From: Clostridiales bacterium Firm_04
GTDB taxonomy: Bacteria; Bacillota; Clostridia; Oscillospirales; Ruminococcaceae
Reading direction: 5' to 3'
DNA length: 64,000 nt
Assembly (NCBI GenBank): GCA_001603005.1
Contig: LVAJ01000013.1
Span: 124,001 to 188,000, forward strand
The notes under the pieces were generated by a model. That model was not told the DNA's origin and ran no database searches. It worked only from the letters and a program-made list of their open reading frames with translations. How positions within the stretch are numbered: position 1 is the first letter of the stretch; each line of letters opens with the position of its first letter. Both the position numbers and the translations under genes were made by a program. Positions 24,963 to 32,824 of this stretch are shown one piece after another.

Positions 24963-27398
24963 TTAGGCTCCTTTCGCTGGATGCTGTTTTTGATCGGTAT
25001 AGATGCCGGATGCGGGATCCGTTTCCGGCAGGATCAGTGTTGTGATGCCGTCTGCGCCCGCAGGGACACAGATGTCTGTGCCTGCAATACAGACTGAAAA
25101 CTGCGCGTGCGTGTCGGAACAGTGCAGCGTGACCGTTCTGCCGCAGCGCGATGCGGTCAGGGTGCAGGCAAGCCCGCCCTCTGCGCGGTAAATCTCTGCT
25201 TTTGCGGTATGCCCGTCTGCAAGCGAGCAGATCAGCACTTCCGCGCCTTTGAGATAATCGTACCGGAAATCGCCCTGAAATGCGCCCAGCACGAGGATGC
25301 TGTCCGGCTTGACATAGAGCGGCATTTCCAGATAGCCGCATCTGCGCCGGATCCACCTGCCGCCCTGCACGGGCGGGGCATTCCGGCTGCCGAGCAGATC
25401 GAACCATTCGCCCGCAGGCAAATAGAAATCAACCGTACCCGATTCGTCCATGACCGGTGCGCAGAGCAGGCTCTCGCCGAGCATGTACTGCCGGTCGAGC
25501 GTCAGGCATGCGGGATCGTCTGCAAAATCCAGCACCATTGCCCGCATCATCGGGATGCCGGTCTCATGCGTGCGGTTCGCTTCCGCCCAGAGATACGGCA
25601 TCAGCCGTCCCTTGAGATTTGTGAAGAAGCGCAGCACCGCGCATGCATTTTCCGGATCTGCCGGATCGTCTTCCTCATAAAGCCACGGCACGCGGTAAGA
25701 GGATGAACCGTGCAGACGGCTGTGCGTGCTCATCAGCCCGAACGCGATCCAGCGCTTGTAGACGTCCGCGGTCGCAGTCTGTTCAAAGCCGCCGATATCG
25801 TGCGAGAAAAAGCCGAAGCCCGATGCCGTGAGCGACAGTCCGCCGCGGAGTGTCTCCGCCATTGCCGGATAGTCCGATGCGCAGTCGCCGCCCCAGTGGA
25901 CAGGGAACTGCTGACAGCCTGCCGTCGCGCTTCTCGCATAGAGCACGGCATGATCTTCGCCCTTGCAGCGCCGGAGCGCTTCAAAGACGGTCTTATTATA
26001 AAGGTATGCGTAATAATTATGCATCGCAGCGGGATCGGAGCCGTCGTGCCAGACAACGCCGCGCGCGGGGATGCGTTCGCCGAAATCGGTCTTGATCGCA
26101 TCCGCGCCGTCCGCGCAGAGCTGCCGGATCTTATCGGCAAACCATGCTGCCGCTGCGGGATTGGTAAAATCAACGATCGCCATGCCGGACTGCCAGAGAT
26201 CGGTCTGGAAGATGCTGCCGTCGGTGCGGTGCAGAAAATAGCCCTTTTCCGCGCCCTCATCAAACAGCGCGGAGTCCTGCGCGATATACGGATTGATCCA
26301 CAGGCAGATGCCGATGCCGTATTCCGCTTTCAGGCGCCGGAGCATGCCCTGCGGATCGGGGAACATCTCTTTGTCCCAGACAAAGCTTGTCCATGTGCCT
26401 GTTTTCATCCAGAAGCAGTCGAAATGGAACATTTGCAGGGGGATCTGCCGCTGCCGCATGCCGTCGAGGAATGAGCAGACGGTCGCCTCGTCATAATCGG
26501 TCGTGAACGAGGTCGAGAGCCACAGCCCGAAGGATTCGGCGGGCGGGAGCGCAGGCTTTCCGGTCAGGTCGGTATAGCGGCGGAGCACATCGGCACACGA
26601 TGCGCCGCCGATGATATCATATGTGAGCGATTCGCCGGCAACGGTCATGCTGACGCGTGAGACCGTTTCGGACGCTGCTTCATAGCTGACGCAGCCGGTG
26701 TGTTCGGTAAAGACGCCGTAGCCGCGGGAGCTGAGATAAAACGGAACGGATTTGTAGCTCTGGTCGGTACAGGTGCCGCCGTCCGCATTCCAGACCGTCA
26801 CGCTCTGTCCGTTTTTGACAAACGGCGTGAATTTTTCACCGAAGCCGTAAATGCATTCTCCGACGCTGAGCGAGAGCTGTTCGCGGAGATAGCAGCCGTC
26901 CGGCGGCGGGGGAATGCTGAAAAACGGTTCGCTTTCTGCATCGCGGCAGCGCTGTGCGGCGCGGTCTGCCTGCTGCCGGATATAGGACGCGGCGCGCCAG
27001 CCGGAGCCCGTGAGCGCTTTGCCGTCATAGGTATAGCGGATATCCCAGCACCTGCCCTTGCGCACGGTGACTGCCGTTTTGCCGGCTTGCAGCGTCACGG
27101 CGTCGTCTGTTTCGGTGATGACGGGGCGGTATGCGGGATCGCTGTGCAGCTCGAATGCGGGGCGCTTTGTGCATGCACCCTTATGGTGCACGATCTGCAC
27201 GCGGATGACATCTTCCATGACCGCGGAAAACACCACGGTCAGCATCACACCGCCGAGCGTCATGCTGCGGTGGAAAATCGTCTGTGCAGCGGCGCTGACG
27301 CGGACGGATCTGCCGTCGGTGCGGATCTCGCAGGGGTGTACCGCATAGTCGATCGTATAGCCGGTTCTGCTGAGCCAGAAGCCGTCAGCGAATTTCAT
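24963..27398 (-). CDS. GH31 alpha-xylosidase (YicI-like)
   Basis: An 811-residue cytosolic enzyme without a signal peptide. It starts like YicI-type alpha-xylosidases (MKFADGFWLSRTGYTI). The GH31 barrel has FGLWLSTSFTTDYDEATV, the nucleophile motif AIKTDFGERIP, WGGDCASDYPAM and the later RLMPYLWAEANRT. A proximal beta domain (DFYLPAGEWFDLL) and a distal domain close the protein. It should remove alpha-xylose from xyloglucan oligosaccharides taken into the cell, completing fibre breakdown. It is the first gene of a three-gene operon with PH-domain and FkbM genes. A GGGGGTGACGG ribosome site precedes the ATG. Confidence 0.92.
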   Translation of the reverse strand: MKFADGFWLSRTGYTIDYAVHPCEIRTDGRSVRVSAAAQTIFHRSMTLGGVMLTVVFSAVMEDVIRVQIVHHKGACTKRPAFELHSDPAYRPVITETDDAVTLQAGKTAVTVRKGRCWDIRYTYDGKALTGSGWRAASYIRQQADRAAQRCRDAESEPFFSIPPPPDGCYLREQLSLSVGECIYGFGEKFTPFVKNGQSVTVWNADGGTCTDQSYKSVPFYLSSRGYGVFTEHTGCVSYEAASETVSRVSMTVAGESLTYDIIGGASCADVLRRYTDLTGKPALPPAESFGLWLSTSFTTDYDEATVCSFLDGMRQRQIPLQMFHFDCFWMKTGTWTSFVWDKEMFPDPQGMLRRLKAEYGIGICLWINPYIAQDSALFDEGAEKGYFLHRTDGSIFQTDLWQSGMAIVDFTNPAAAAWFADKIRQLCADGADAIKTDFGERIPARGVVWHDGSDPAAMHNYYAYLYNKTVFEALRRCKGEDHAVLYARSATAGCQQFPVHWGGDCASDYPAMAETLRGGLSLTASGFGFFSHDIGGFEQTATADVYKRWIAFGLMSTHSRLHGSSSYRVPWLYEEDDPADPENACAVLRFFTNLKGRLMPYLWAEANRTHETGIPMMRAMVLDFADDPACLTLDRQYMLGESLLCAPVMDESGTVDFYLPAGEWFDLLGSRNAPPVQGGRWIRRRCGYLEMPLYVKPDSILVLGAFQGDFRYDYLKGAEVLICSLADGHTAKAEIYRAEGGLACTLTASRCGRTVTLHCSDTHAQFSVCIAGTDICVPAGADGITTLILPETDPASGIYTDQKQHPAKGA

Positions 27399-27463
27399 GC
27401 GTCATCCGTCACCCCCCTCAGCGCAGATGCCGAAATCTGCACTTGATATAATTATACACATAT

Positions 27464-27492
27464 ATCATACCATAAATCCGCCCGAAAGTCAA
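27464..27492 (-). promoter_or_regulatory. Promoter of the GH31 operon
   Basis: TTGACT (27492-27487), 17 bases and TATGAT (27469-27464) on the minus strand. A TATAAT further downstream (27447-27452) could serve as a second -10. Confidence 0.65.
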
Positions 27493-27515
27493 TCAGTCCG
27501 CAGAGAAATTGCATA

Positions 27516-27548
27516 AAAAATCCCGAAGCAGCGGGTGCTCCGGGATTT
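27516..27548 (-). terminator. Terminator of the SleB-like gene
   Basis: ATCCCG/CGGGAT stem with inner GAGCACC-type pairing. Read leftwards it is followed by TTTTTTATG. Confidence 0.75.
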
Positions 27549-27579
27549 CATGTATGTAGTGCAACGTCTCATCGTAACC

Positions 27580-28413
27580 TTAATATGCGGTTCTGAAGTA
27601 ATTGCGGGTTCCGTCTCCGTTGAAGTAGAGATACCCGTGATTGAACTGCGAGGGATCGGAGAGATACAAATCAACAGCAGCTTTGACGCTCTCCGTGACA
27701 TACCCCGACATGCCGTCCATTTCGATCAGCGGTTCCAGACCGGAGAACTGATTTCTCTGTGTCAGGACCTCGTAGATCGTGTTCGGGAACAGCGGGGAAT
27801 TGACGCGGTTCATTACAACTTCAACTACAAGCGCTTTTTCTGCTTCCGGCACCCAGTCGGATCCGTACTCATGCCCCACTACGTTACAGAGCATGCAGTA
27901 CTCGCGGTCAGAGACCTGAATCGCGCGGGATGCGTTTGCAGTGACTTCGGTGACAGCTTCCGTGGAGGAGGCGGCGGTCGTTGCCTGAGTTGACGGCGCA
28001 GTCGAAGCTGCTTCAGACGTTGTGACCGTTTCCTGAACGGAGGTCTCAGAGAGCAACTGCACGGTGGTTGTTTGTGCAGCGCTTGTAGAAACCGGAGCCG
28101 CGGTCGTTGCCGCAGTCGTTTTGACTGTCGTGCGCACGGTGGTTGTCGTCATCGGCGCGGTGGTAACGGCGGCAGTGGTTGTACGGACTGCGGCCGTCGT
28201 TTTCGGACGGGCAGTCGTTCTGGTGGTAGTTGCGGTGGTTACGATAGACGTCGTTTCGATCGAAGCTGTGGTAGTAACAGACTTGGCTTCCTCGAGGTAG
28301 GGCTCGCACTGATCTGCTTTTGCAACGGAGATTCCGGTGCCGGCGATCCCGCCGTGGAGCATACCGTAAGAGAGGAGGCACAGGAAAGCTGCTGCGACCT
28401 TCACTTTTCTCAT
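27580..28413 (-). CDS. Secreted SleB-like cell-wall hydrolase with Thr-rich linker
   Basis: A 277-residue protein. Residues 1-33 form a signal peptide (VAAAFLCLLSYGMLHG). Residues 45-160 are a linker made mostly of Thr, Ala, Ser and Val (TTARPKTTAAVRTTTAAV), likely glycosylated or wall-spanning. Residues 163-277 are the Hydrolase_2 / SleB catalytic domain: MLCNVVGHEYGSDWVPEAEKALVVEVVMNRV, then TIYEVLTQRNQFSG. SleB enzymes act on peptidoglycan, classically on spore cortex, but this architecture also occurs in vegetative wall enzymes. It is monocistronic. Confidence 0.9.
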   Translation of the reverse strand: MRKVKVAAAFLCLLSYGMLHGGIAGTGISVAKADQCEPYLEEAKSVTTTASIETTSIVTTATTTRTTARPKTTAAVRTTTAAVTTAPMTTTTVRTTVKTTAATTAAPVSTSAAQTTTVQLLSETSVQETVTTSEAASTAPSTQATTAASSTEAVTEVTANASRAIQVSDREYCMLCNVVGHEYGSDWVPEAEKALVVEVVMNRVNSPLFPNTIYEVLTQRNQFSGLEPLIEMDGMSGYVTESVKAAVDLYLSDPSQFNHGYLYFNGDGTRNYFRTAY

Positions 28414-28465
28414 CGACTCATCCTTTCGTAAGAAAAATAGAGTGCGTCTGTACGACGCTTTTCAT

Positions 28466-28494
28466 ATCATACCATATTTTCGGAAATATTACAA
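28466..28494 (-). promoter_or_regulatory. Promoter of the SleB-like gene
   Basis: TTGTAA (28494-28489), 17 bases and TATGAT (28471-28466) on the minus strand. The 28495-28705 stretch between the divergent promoters holds only an AT-rich segment and a GGCTCCGA/TCGGAGCT inverted repeat (28597-28617). Confidence 0.7.
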
Positions 28495-28705
28495 CGAGAT
28501 TACAGAATTTTCCATTTTGTAATCAAAAACTTTGCATTTATTCATGAATGTTTTTGGAAAATTTGCATAAAGATTTTTGCGCTATTTTGCGTTTTGACGG
28601 CTCCGAAAATCGGAGCTGTCTCTGACTGCCACAGATTTTGCGCGCGTTTACGCGGATTTCGATTCATAATTGCGACACAGAATATTCATATTTGAAGCGC
28701 GCGCA

Positions 28706-28734
28706 TTGACATTTTTCCGGATATCTATTATAAT
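28706..28734 (+). promoter_or_regulatory. Consensus promoter of the serine acetyltransferase gene
   Basis: TTGACA (28706-28711), 17 bases and TATAAT (28729-28734): a perfect sigma-A match. Confidence 0.9.
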
Positions 28735-28767
28735 AAGAACAGTAAGATTCAGAAAGGATGGCTGACT

Positions 28768-29727
28768 ATGGCACATAAATTTGAAGAACGGATTCACGGT
28801 CTTGTCGATACACTGCTTGAAGATTACGGCGGCGGCAGAACGATCGACGCAGAGGTCACGCTGGATCATCCGAATAAGGAAATCGTGATCGACCTGCTCC
28901 TGAAGCTGCGGCGCATCATTTTTCCGGGGTATTTCCGCAATCAGGCGTACCGCGTCTATACCGTGCGCAATCACGTTTCGATGCTGCTGGAAGACGTCAT
29001 CTACAATCTGATCCGGCAGATCGCAATTGTGCTGCATTACAGTCCCGACTATCAGGAAGCGTCCGAGGAGACCATTCATGCGCGCGCAGAGGAGATCACG
29101 TTCGCGTTCATCGGCAAGATCCCCGAGATCCGCTCCTATATCGAAATGGACGTCGATGCTGCATTTGACGGCGATCCGGCTGCTTATAACAAGGACGAGA
29201 TCATCTATTCCTATCCCGGTCTGTTCGCGATCCTCGTGAGCCGCATCGCGCATCAGCTGCACCTGCTCGGCGTGCCGCTGATCCCGCGTATCATGACGGA
29301 ATACGCGCACAGCCAGACCGGTATCGACATTCATCCGGGCGCGTCGCTCGGCAGATATTTCTTCATCGACCACGGCACCGGCATCGTTATCGGTGAAACG
29401 ACCGAGATCGGCGACAATGTCAAGGTCTATCAGGGCGTCACGCTCGGTGCGCTCTCCACGCGCGGCGGTCAGTCGCTCAAATCGAAGAAGCGTCACCCGA
29501 CGATCTGCGACAACGTGACGATCTATTCCGGCGCGTCGATCCTCGGCGGCGACACCGTGATCGGAAAGGGCGCTGTCATCGGCGCGAACGCGTTTATCAC
29601 GCGCTCCATTCCGGAAGGCGCTAAGGTCAGCATCAAGAATCAGGAGCTGCATTACCGTTACGACGCCAAGCAGCAGCAGGAGCTTGCCTCGCTCGATACG
29701 GACGACAGCTGGTTCTATATCATCTGA
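28768..29727 (+). CDS. Serine O-acetyltransferase
   Basis: A 319-residue enzyme that makes O-acetylserine for cysteine synthesis. The C-terminal hexapeptide beta-helix has GIDIHPGASLGRYFFIDHGTGIVIGETTEIGDNVKVYQGVTLGAL, with the catalytic Asp and His in IDHGTG. An N-terminal helical domain of about 190 residues is present, as in the long EpsC-like form of serine acetyltransferases in Clostridia and Bacteroidetes. Usual feedback-inhibition C-terminal tails are replaced by YRYDAKQQQELASLDTDDSWFYII. It has a consensus promoter and its own terminator. AGAAAGGA lies before the ATG. Confidence 0.93.
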   Translation: MAHKFEERIHGLVDTLLEDYGGGRTIDAEVTLDHPNKEIVIDLLLKLRRIIFPGYFRNQAYRVYTVRNHVSMLLEDVIYNLIRQIAIVLHYSPDYQEASEETIHARAEEITFAFIGKIPEIRSYIEMDVDAAFDGDPAAYNKDEIIYSYPGLFAILVSRIAHQLHLLGVPLIPRIMTEYAHSQTGIDIHPGASLGRYFFIDHGTGIVIGETTEIGDNVKVYQGVTLGALSTRGGQSLKSKKRHPTICDNVTIYSGASILGGDTVIGKGAVIGANAFITRSIPEGAKVSIKNQELHYRYDAKQQQELASLDTDDSWFYII

Positions 29728-29734
29728 ATACAGG

Positions 29735-29768
29735 ATCCCGCATTGTTAAACGCAGTGCGGGATTTTTT
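29735..29768 (+). terminator. Terminator of the serine acetyltransferase gene
   Basis: ATCCCGCA (29735-29742) and TGCGGGAT with a T run directly after. From 29769 to 29975 I see no gene. Confidence 0.88.
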
Positions 29769-29975
29769 ATGTTTTCCGCGGTACCGCGTGCGGGATCTTG
29801 CATCCGGACTGCGCGGATTGTACAGAAGAATCGTAAAAACAGAGGACATATCGGAATCATGAAACAGCAAGATCATGATTATTTTTGAAATTGTAAAATG
29901 ATGTGAACCGCTTACCGCAATTATGAAGAAAATCTGAAATTTCGTCGCAGTATACAAAAATATTGCCGAAAACAG

Positions 29976-30004
29976 TTGGCTTTATTCTTTTCTTGTGCTA
30001 TAAT
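29976..30004 (+). promoter_or_regulatory. Promoter of the LRR-dockerin gene
   Basis: TTGGCT (29976-29981), 17 bases and TATAAT (29999-30004), giving a leader of about 90 bases. Confidence 0.7.
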
Positions 30005-30101
30005 AGCGATTGTCCGGACAACATAATCCATATCCACCAAAAAATATCAATCGCACTCAATTTCAATTTCTATCAAAATACATTTTTTGGAGGATCTTAT
30101 C

Positions 30102-31010
30102 ATGAAACATTTCAGCAAGAAAATTGTCTCGGCTGTCCTGTCTACTGCCATGCTCGCGTCGTCTGCTGCAGCACTCAGCTCCGGCGCACTGTCCGCATCT
30201 GCTGCGGGTGTCGGCACCTCGTTCAAGGACGGTCATGCCTACTACAAAATCACCAGCGCAAGCGGAAATAAGTATGAAGTCAGACTGACCAGCATTGATT
30301 CCGGTCTTCCTGCGATCACGATCCCGAAGCGCGTGCACTATGGCAGCGCATGGTACAGCGTCACTGCGATGGATCCGCTGATCTTTATGAATAAGCAATC
30401 GCTCGGCGAGATCAAGATTCAGGCTCCGGTCACGTCGATCCCGTTCGCCTGCTTCTCCGGCTGCCTGAACCTGCTGCGTCTGGAACTGCCGGAAACACTG
30501 ACCTATCTGCCCAGCAACGCGATCTCGAACTGCATGAACCTGACCGAGCTGCATATTCCGTATGCCTGCACGGAGATTGACTCCAATGCATTCAGCGGAA
30601 CGCATCTTACCAAACTGCATGTTCACAATTCGCTGACCACGTTCGCAAGCAATGCATTCACCAACAATTATTATCCGACAAATGTCTATACCTACTACGG
30701 CGGCTCCACTTGGAATTATTTCCAGACCAAGAGCTCGCTGCACGATCTGAGCCTCGGTGATGTGGACAACAGTCTGTTTGTGAACGGACGCGACATTACG
30801 AAGTATCAGAGACTTTCCAATCCGACTTCCGATCAGAAGCGCAGAATGGATATCAACCGCGACGGCTATGTCAATCAGGCGGATTATGATTACATCTACG
30901 ATTTCACGGATGAATATGATTTTTATGATTGCACCTGCAATAACTTTGAGGCTTGGCTCTCTGCACTGCATCAGACCAATCTCCGGAACCGTCTGAACAC
31001 ACTTCGCTGA
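30102..31010 (+). CDS. Secreted BspA-type leucine-rich repeat protein with degenerate dockerin
   Basis: A 302-residue protein. A signal peptide covers residues 1-35 (STAMLASSAAALSSGALSASAAG). Residues 45-215 hold LRR_5 (BspA-like) repeats such as ITIPKRVHYGSAWYSVTAM, FSGCLNLLRLELPETLTYL and ISNCMNLTELHIPYACTEI. Residues 220-275 resemble a dockerin: LGDVDNSLFVNGRDITKYQRL is missing most calcium ligands, whereas MDINRDGYVNQADYDYIYDF is near-consensus. The protein may be a binding or adhesion subunit docked on a scaffoldin (inference). The start has GGAGG at 7 bases. Confidence 0.82.
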   Translation: MKHFSKKIVSAVLSTAMLASSAAALSSGALSASAAGVGTSFKDGHAYYKITSASGNKYEVRLTSIDSGLPAITIPKRVHYGSAWYSVTAMDPLIFMNKQSLGEIKIQAPVTSIPFACFSGCLNLLRLELPETLTYLPSNAISNCMNLTELHIPYACTEIDSNAFSGTHLTKLHVHNSLTTFASNAFTNNYYPTNVYTYYGGSTWNYFQTKSSLHDLSLGDVDNSLFVNGRDITKYQRLSNPTSDQKRRMDINRDGYVNQADYDYIYDFTDEYDFYDCTCNNFEAWLSALHQTNLRNRLNTLR

Positions 31011-31099
31011 TCGCAGAATGTCCGAAGCATGAGATGCAGCTTTTGATATACTATATAAATTCAGAATATAATTGTCACATTCCAATTTCATAGAATCAG

Positions 31100-31140
31100 G
31101 CGCCCCTTCCGCGGAAATCCCGCAGAAGGGGTGCTTTTTG
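31100..31140 (+). terminator. Terminator of the LRR-dockerin gene
   Basis: GCGCCCCTTC and GAAGGGGTGC with a 15-base loop, followed by TTTTTG. Confidence 0.85.
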
Positions 31141-31263
31141 CATATCCTGACGCGGTACGACACGGCATTTGTGCAGCGCGCTGCATGCCTGCGCCGTTCC
31201 GACCGCTTTCGCATCCGGTTTCTGCTATCATATCTGCAATGACACGGAAAGGATGTGTGTGTG

Positions 31264-32502
31264 ATGAGAGGGATGCGGTTCCGGAATCTGCTGTCCGTGC
31301 TGCCGCTGCTGCTGACGGCATGTGCAGTGCCGGCGCGGACAGAGCTGCCGCTCACAGAGGGGCAGACCGCTGCGCAGGCACGGGCACAGTTACAGCAGGG
31401 GCAGACAGGGCTTATGGTCGCGGCGTGGATCCCGTATTTTACCGCAGAAGCGCTGCTCGCTGCGGAAGACGAATCCGCATGCCGCGCGGCGGTCGGGGAC
31501 TATCTGCAAAAGCTCTCTGACTGCGGGGTGCAGACCGTGTTTCTGCATGTCTGTGCATTCGGTGAGAGCTGCTATCCCTCTGCCTATTATCCCGAACTGC
31601 CTGCTGCAAACGGGCATGACGGCATGCAGATCTTTACGGAGCTCTGCCGCGAAAAGCAGATCGCGCTGCATGCATGGATCAATCCGCTGCGGCTGCAGAC
31701 GGCGGATGTCATGCAGCAGCAGACCGGCGATTCCGCGCTCTGCACATGGTTTCACAGCGATGCGCTCCGCAAACTCGATCTGCTGGAATGGGACGGGCGG
31801 TATTATCTGAATCCGGATGCGGAAACCGCCGGCAAATTCCTGACCGGTGCGATCACCGAGCTGATGCTGCGCTATCATCCCGCGGGCATTCATGTGGACG
31901 ATTATTTTTATCCGACAACGGATCCGGCATTCGATGCGGATGCCTTTGCCGCATCCGGCGCATCTGACCTGACGGCGTGGCGGCGCGGCAGGATCACGGC
32001 ATGCATGCAGATGATGTACCGCGCGGTGCACAATGCCGATCCGGACGCGGTCTTTTCGGTCAGCCCGCAGGGGAGTATGCAGAAAAATACCGAAACACTC
32101 TATGCGGATGTGCCGGTATGGCTGCTTGCGGGGAACTGCTGCGATCTGATCATTCCGCAGCTGTATTTCGGCTACCGGAATGAAAGCTGTCCGTTTGCGG
32201 AGATGCTGCGCGAATGGGTATCGCTGCCGCGTGCGGAATCCGTGCAGATGGCGGTCGGGCTCGGCGTTTACAAATACGGGCAGGACGATCCGTATGCGGG
32301 CAGCGGCGCGGATGAATGGAGCACAGGGATCGGGCTGCCTGCCGTGCAGACGGCGGATGTGCTCTCGGAGCCGACGCTCTGCGGAGTAGCCTATTACGAT
32401 GCGGATTCGCTGCTTGCACTGCCGGAAACGGAGTCTGCGCAATTGCGGGAAACGATCGCCGCCGCGCAGAATGGAGCAGACAGACAAACGGTATCAAAAT
32501 AG
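31264..32502 (+). CDS. GHL10 family glycoside-hydrolase-like lipoprotein
   Basis: A 412-residue lipoprotein. The signal peptide ends in the lipobox LLTACA, so Cys near residue 19 should be lipidated. Residues 50-380 follow the GHL10 (DUF187, YngK-like) barrel: MVAAWIPYF, FLHVCAFGESCYPSAYYPE, IALHAWINPLRL, YHPAGIHVDDYFYPTTDPAFD, VFSVSPQGSMQKN, CDLIIPQLYFGYRN. HVDDYFYP probably holds active-site acids. Substrates of the family are poorly known; wall glycans are suspected. The ATG at 31264 has AAAGGA at 10 bases; GTG codons upstream could also serve as start. Confidence 0.83.
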   Translation: MRGMRFRNLLSVLPLLLTACAVPARTELPLTEGQTAAQARAQLQQGQTGLMVAAWIPYFTAEALLAAEDESACRAAVGDYLQKLSDCGVQTVFLHVCAFGESCYPSAYYPELPAANGHDGMQIFTELCREKQIALHAWINPLRLQTADVMQQQTGDSALCTWFHSDALRKLDLLEWDGRYYLNPDAETAGKFLTGAITELMLRYHPAGIHVDDYFYPTTDPAFDADAFAASGASDLTAWRRGRITACMQMMYRAVHNADPDAVFSVSPQGSMQKNTETLYADVPVWLLAGNCCDLIIPQLYFGYRNESCPFAEMLREWVSLPRAESVQMAVGLGVYKYGQDDPYAGSGADEWSTGIGLPAVQTADVLSEPTLCGVAYYDADSLLALPETESAQLRETIAAAQNGADRQTVSK

Positions 32503-32505
32503 TGC

Positions 32506-32534
32506 TTGACAATTTCAATAATTTGTGCTATAAT
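32506..32534 (+). promoter_or_regulatory. Consensus promoter of the dual esterase gene
   Basis: TTGACA (32506-32511), 17 bases and TATAAT (32529-32534), placed immediately after the stop codon of the GHL10 gene. Confidence 0.9.
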
Positions 32535-32540
32535 ACAAAC

Positions 32541-32824
32541 ATATAGACAAAAAGCGTATGATACTTTTGTTTTCAGGGGAAAATACTGGTTTGGCGACAG
32601 ACGCGGTATGCCCTGCGGATACAGAGTATCATCTGTTTTTTTCAGGAGCAGCTGCATGTTGGGAAGATGCGGCTGCTTTTGTTTTGGGTGAAATCCGAAG
32701 TGATCCCCAAGCGGTGAAAGGAGGAATGCCACAGGCGCTTGAACCGCACGGAGAAATGGTTTTCAGGGGGGCAAAAAAAGGGACAAAGACACAGAAGTCC
32801 CGCCTTGACGATCGGAGGATTTTT
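32541..32824 (+). ncRNA. Long structured leader RNA (candidate riboswitch or attenuator) of the dual esterase gene
   Basis: Predicted transcription starts near 32541 and the ATG is at 32825, so the leader is about 284 bases. An 8-bp stem, ATGATACT (32558-32565) with AGTATCAT (32625-32632), encloses three hairpins: TTTTC-AGGG-GAAAA (32570-32583), GTTTG-GCGA-CAGAC with a GNRA loop (32589-32602), and GTAT..CC/GG..ATAC (32606-32622). This makes a four-way junction, followed by T7. Next comes an 11-bp hairpin, AGCAGCTGCAT/ATGCGGCTGCT (32647-32677), followed by TTTTGTTTT. A CAAGCG/CGCTTG stem and a GGGAC/GTCCC stem lie nearer the gene. I know no riboswitch class that it matches. Confidence 0.55.
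32647..32685 (+). terminator. Terminator-like hairpin inside the esterase leader
   Basis: An 11-bp stem with one G-T pair, followed by TTTTGTTTT. It lies 140 bases before the start codon and could switch expression off. Confidence 0.65.

Noticed and set aside
28064..28431. Val- or Arg-rich rightward frames opposite the Thr-rich linker
   Set aside because: Low-complexity antisense of the SleB-like gene linker.
32541..32650. Known riboswitch class (c-di-GMP, SAM, TPP, purine, ZTP, fluoride)
   Set aside because: I compared the core motifs that I know by eye; none fits.
32558..32824. An 89-codon N-terminal extension of the dual esterase
   Set aside because: It lies in the structured leader, precedes the signal peptide and has no ribosome site; the ATG at 32825 has GGAGG and starts a normal signal peptide.
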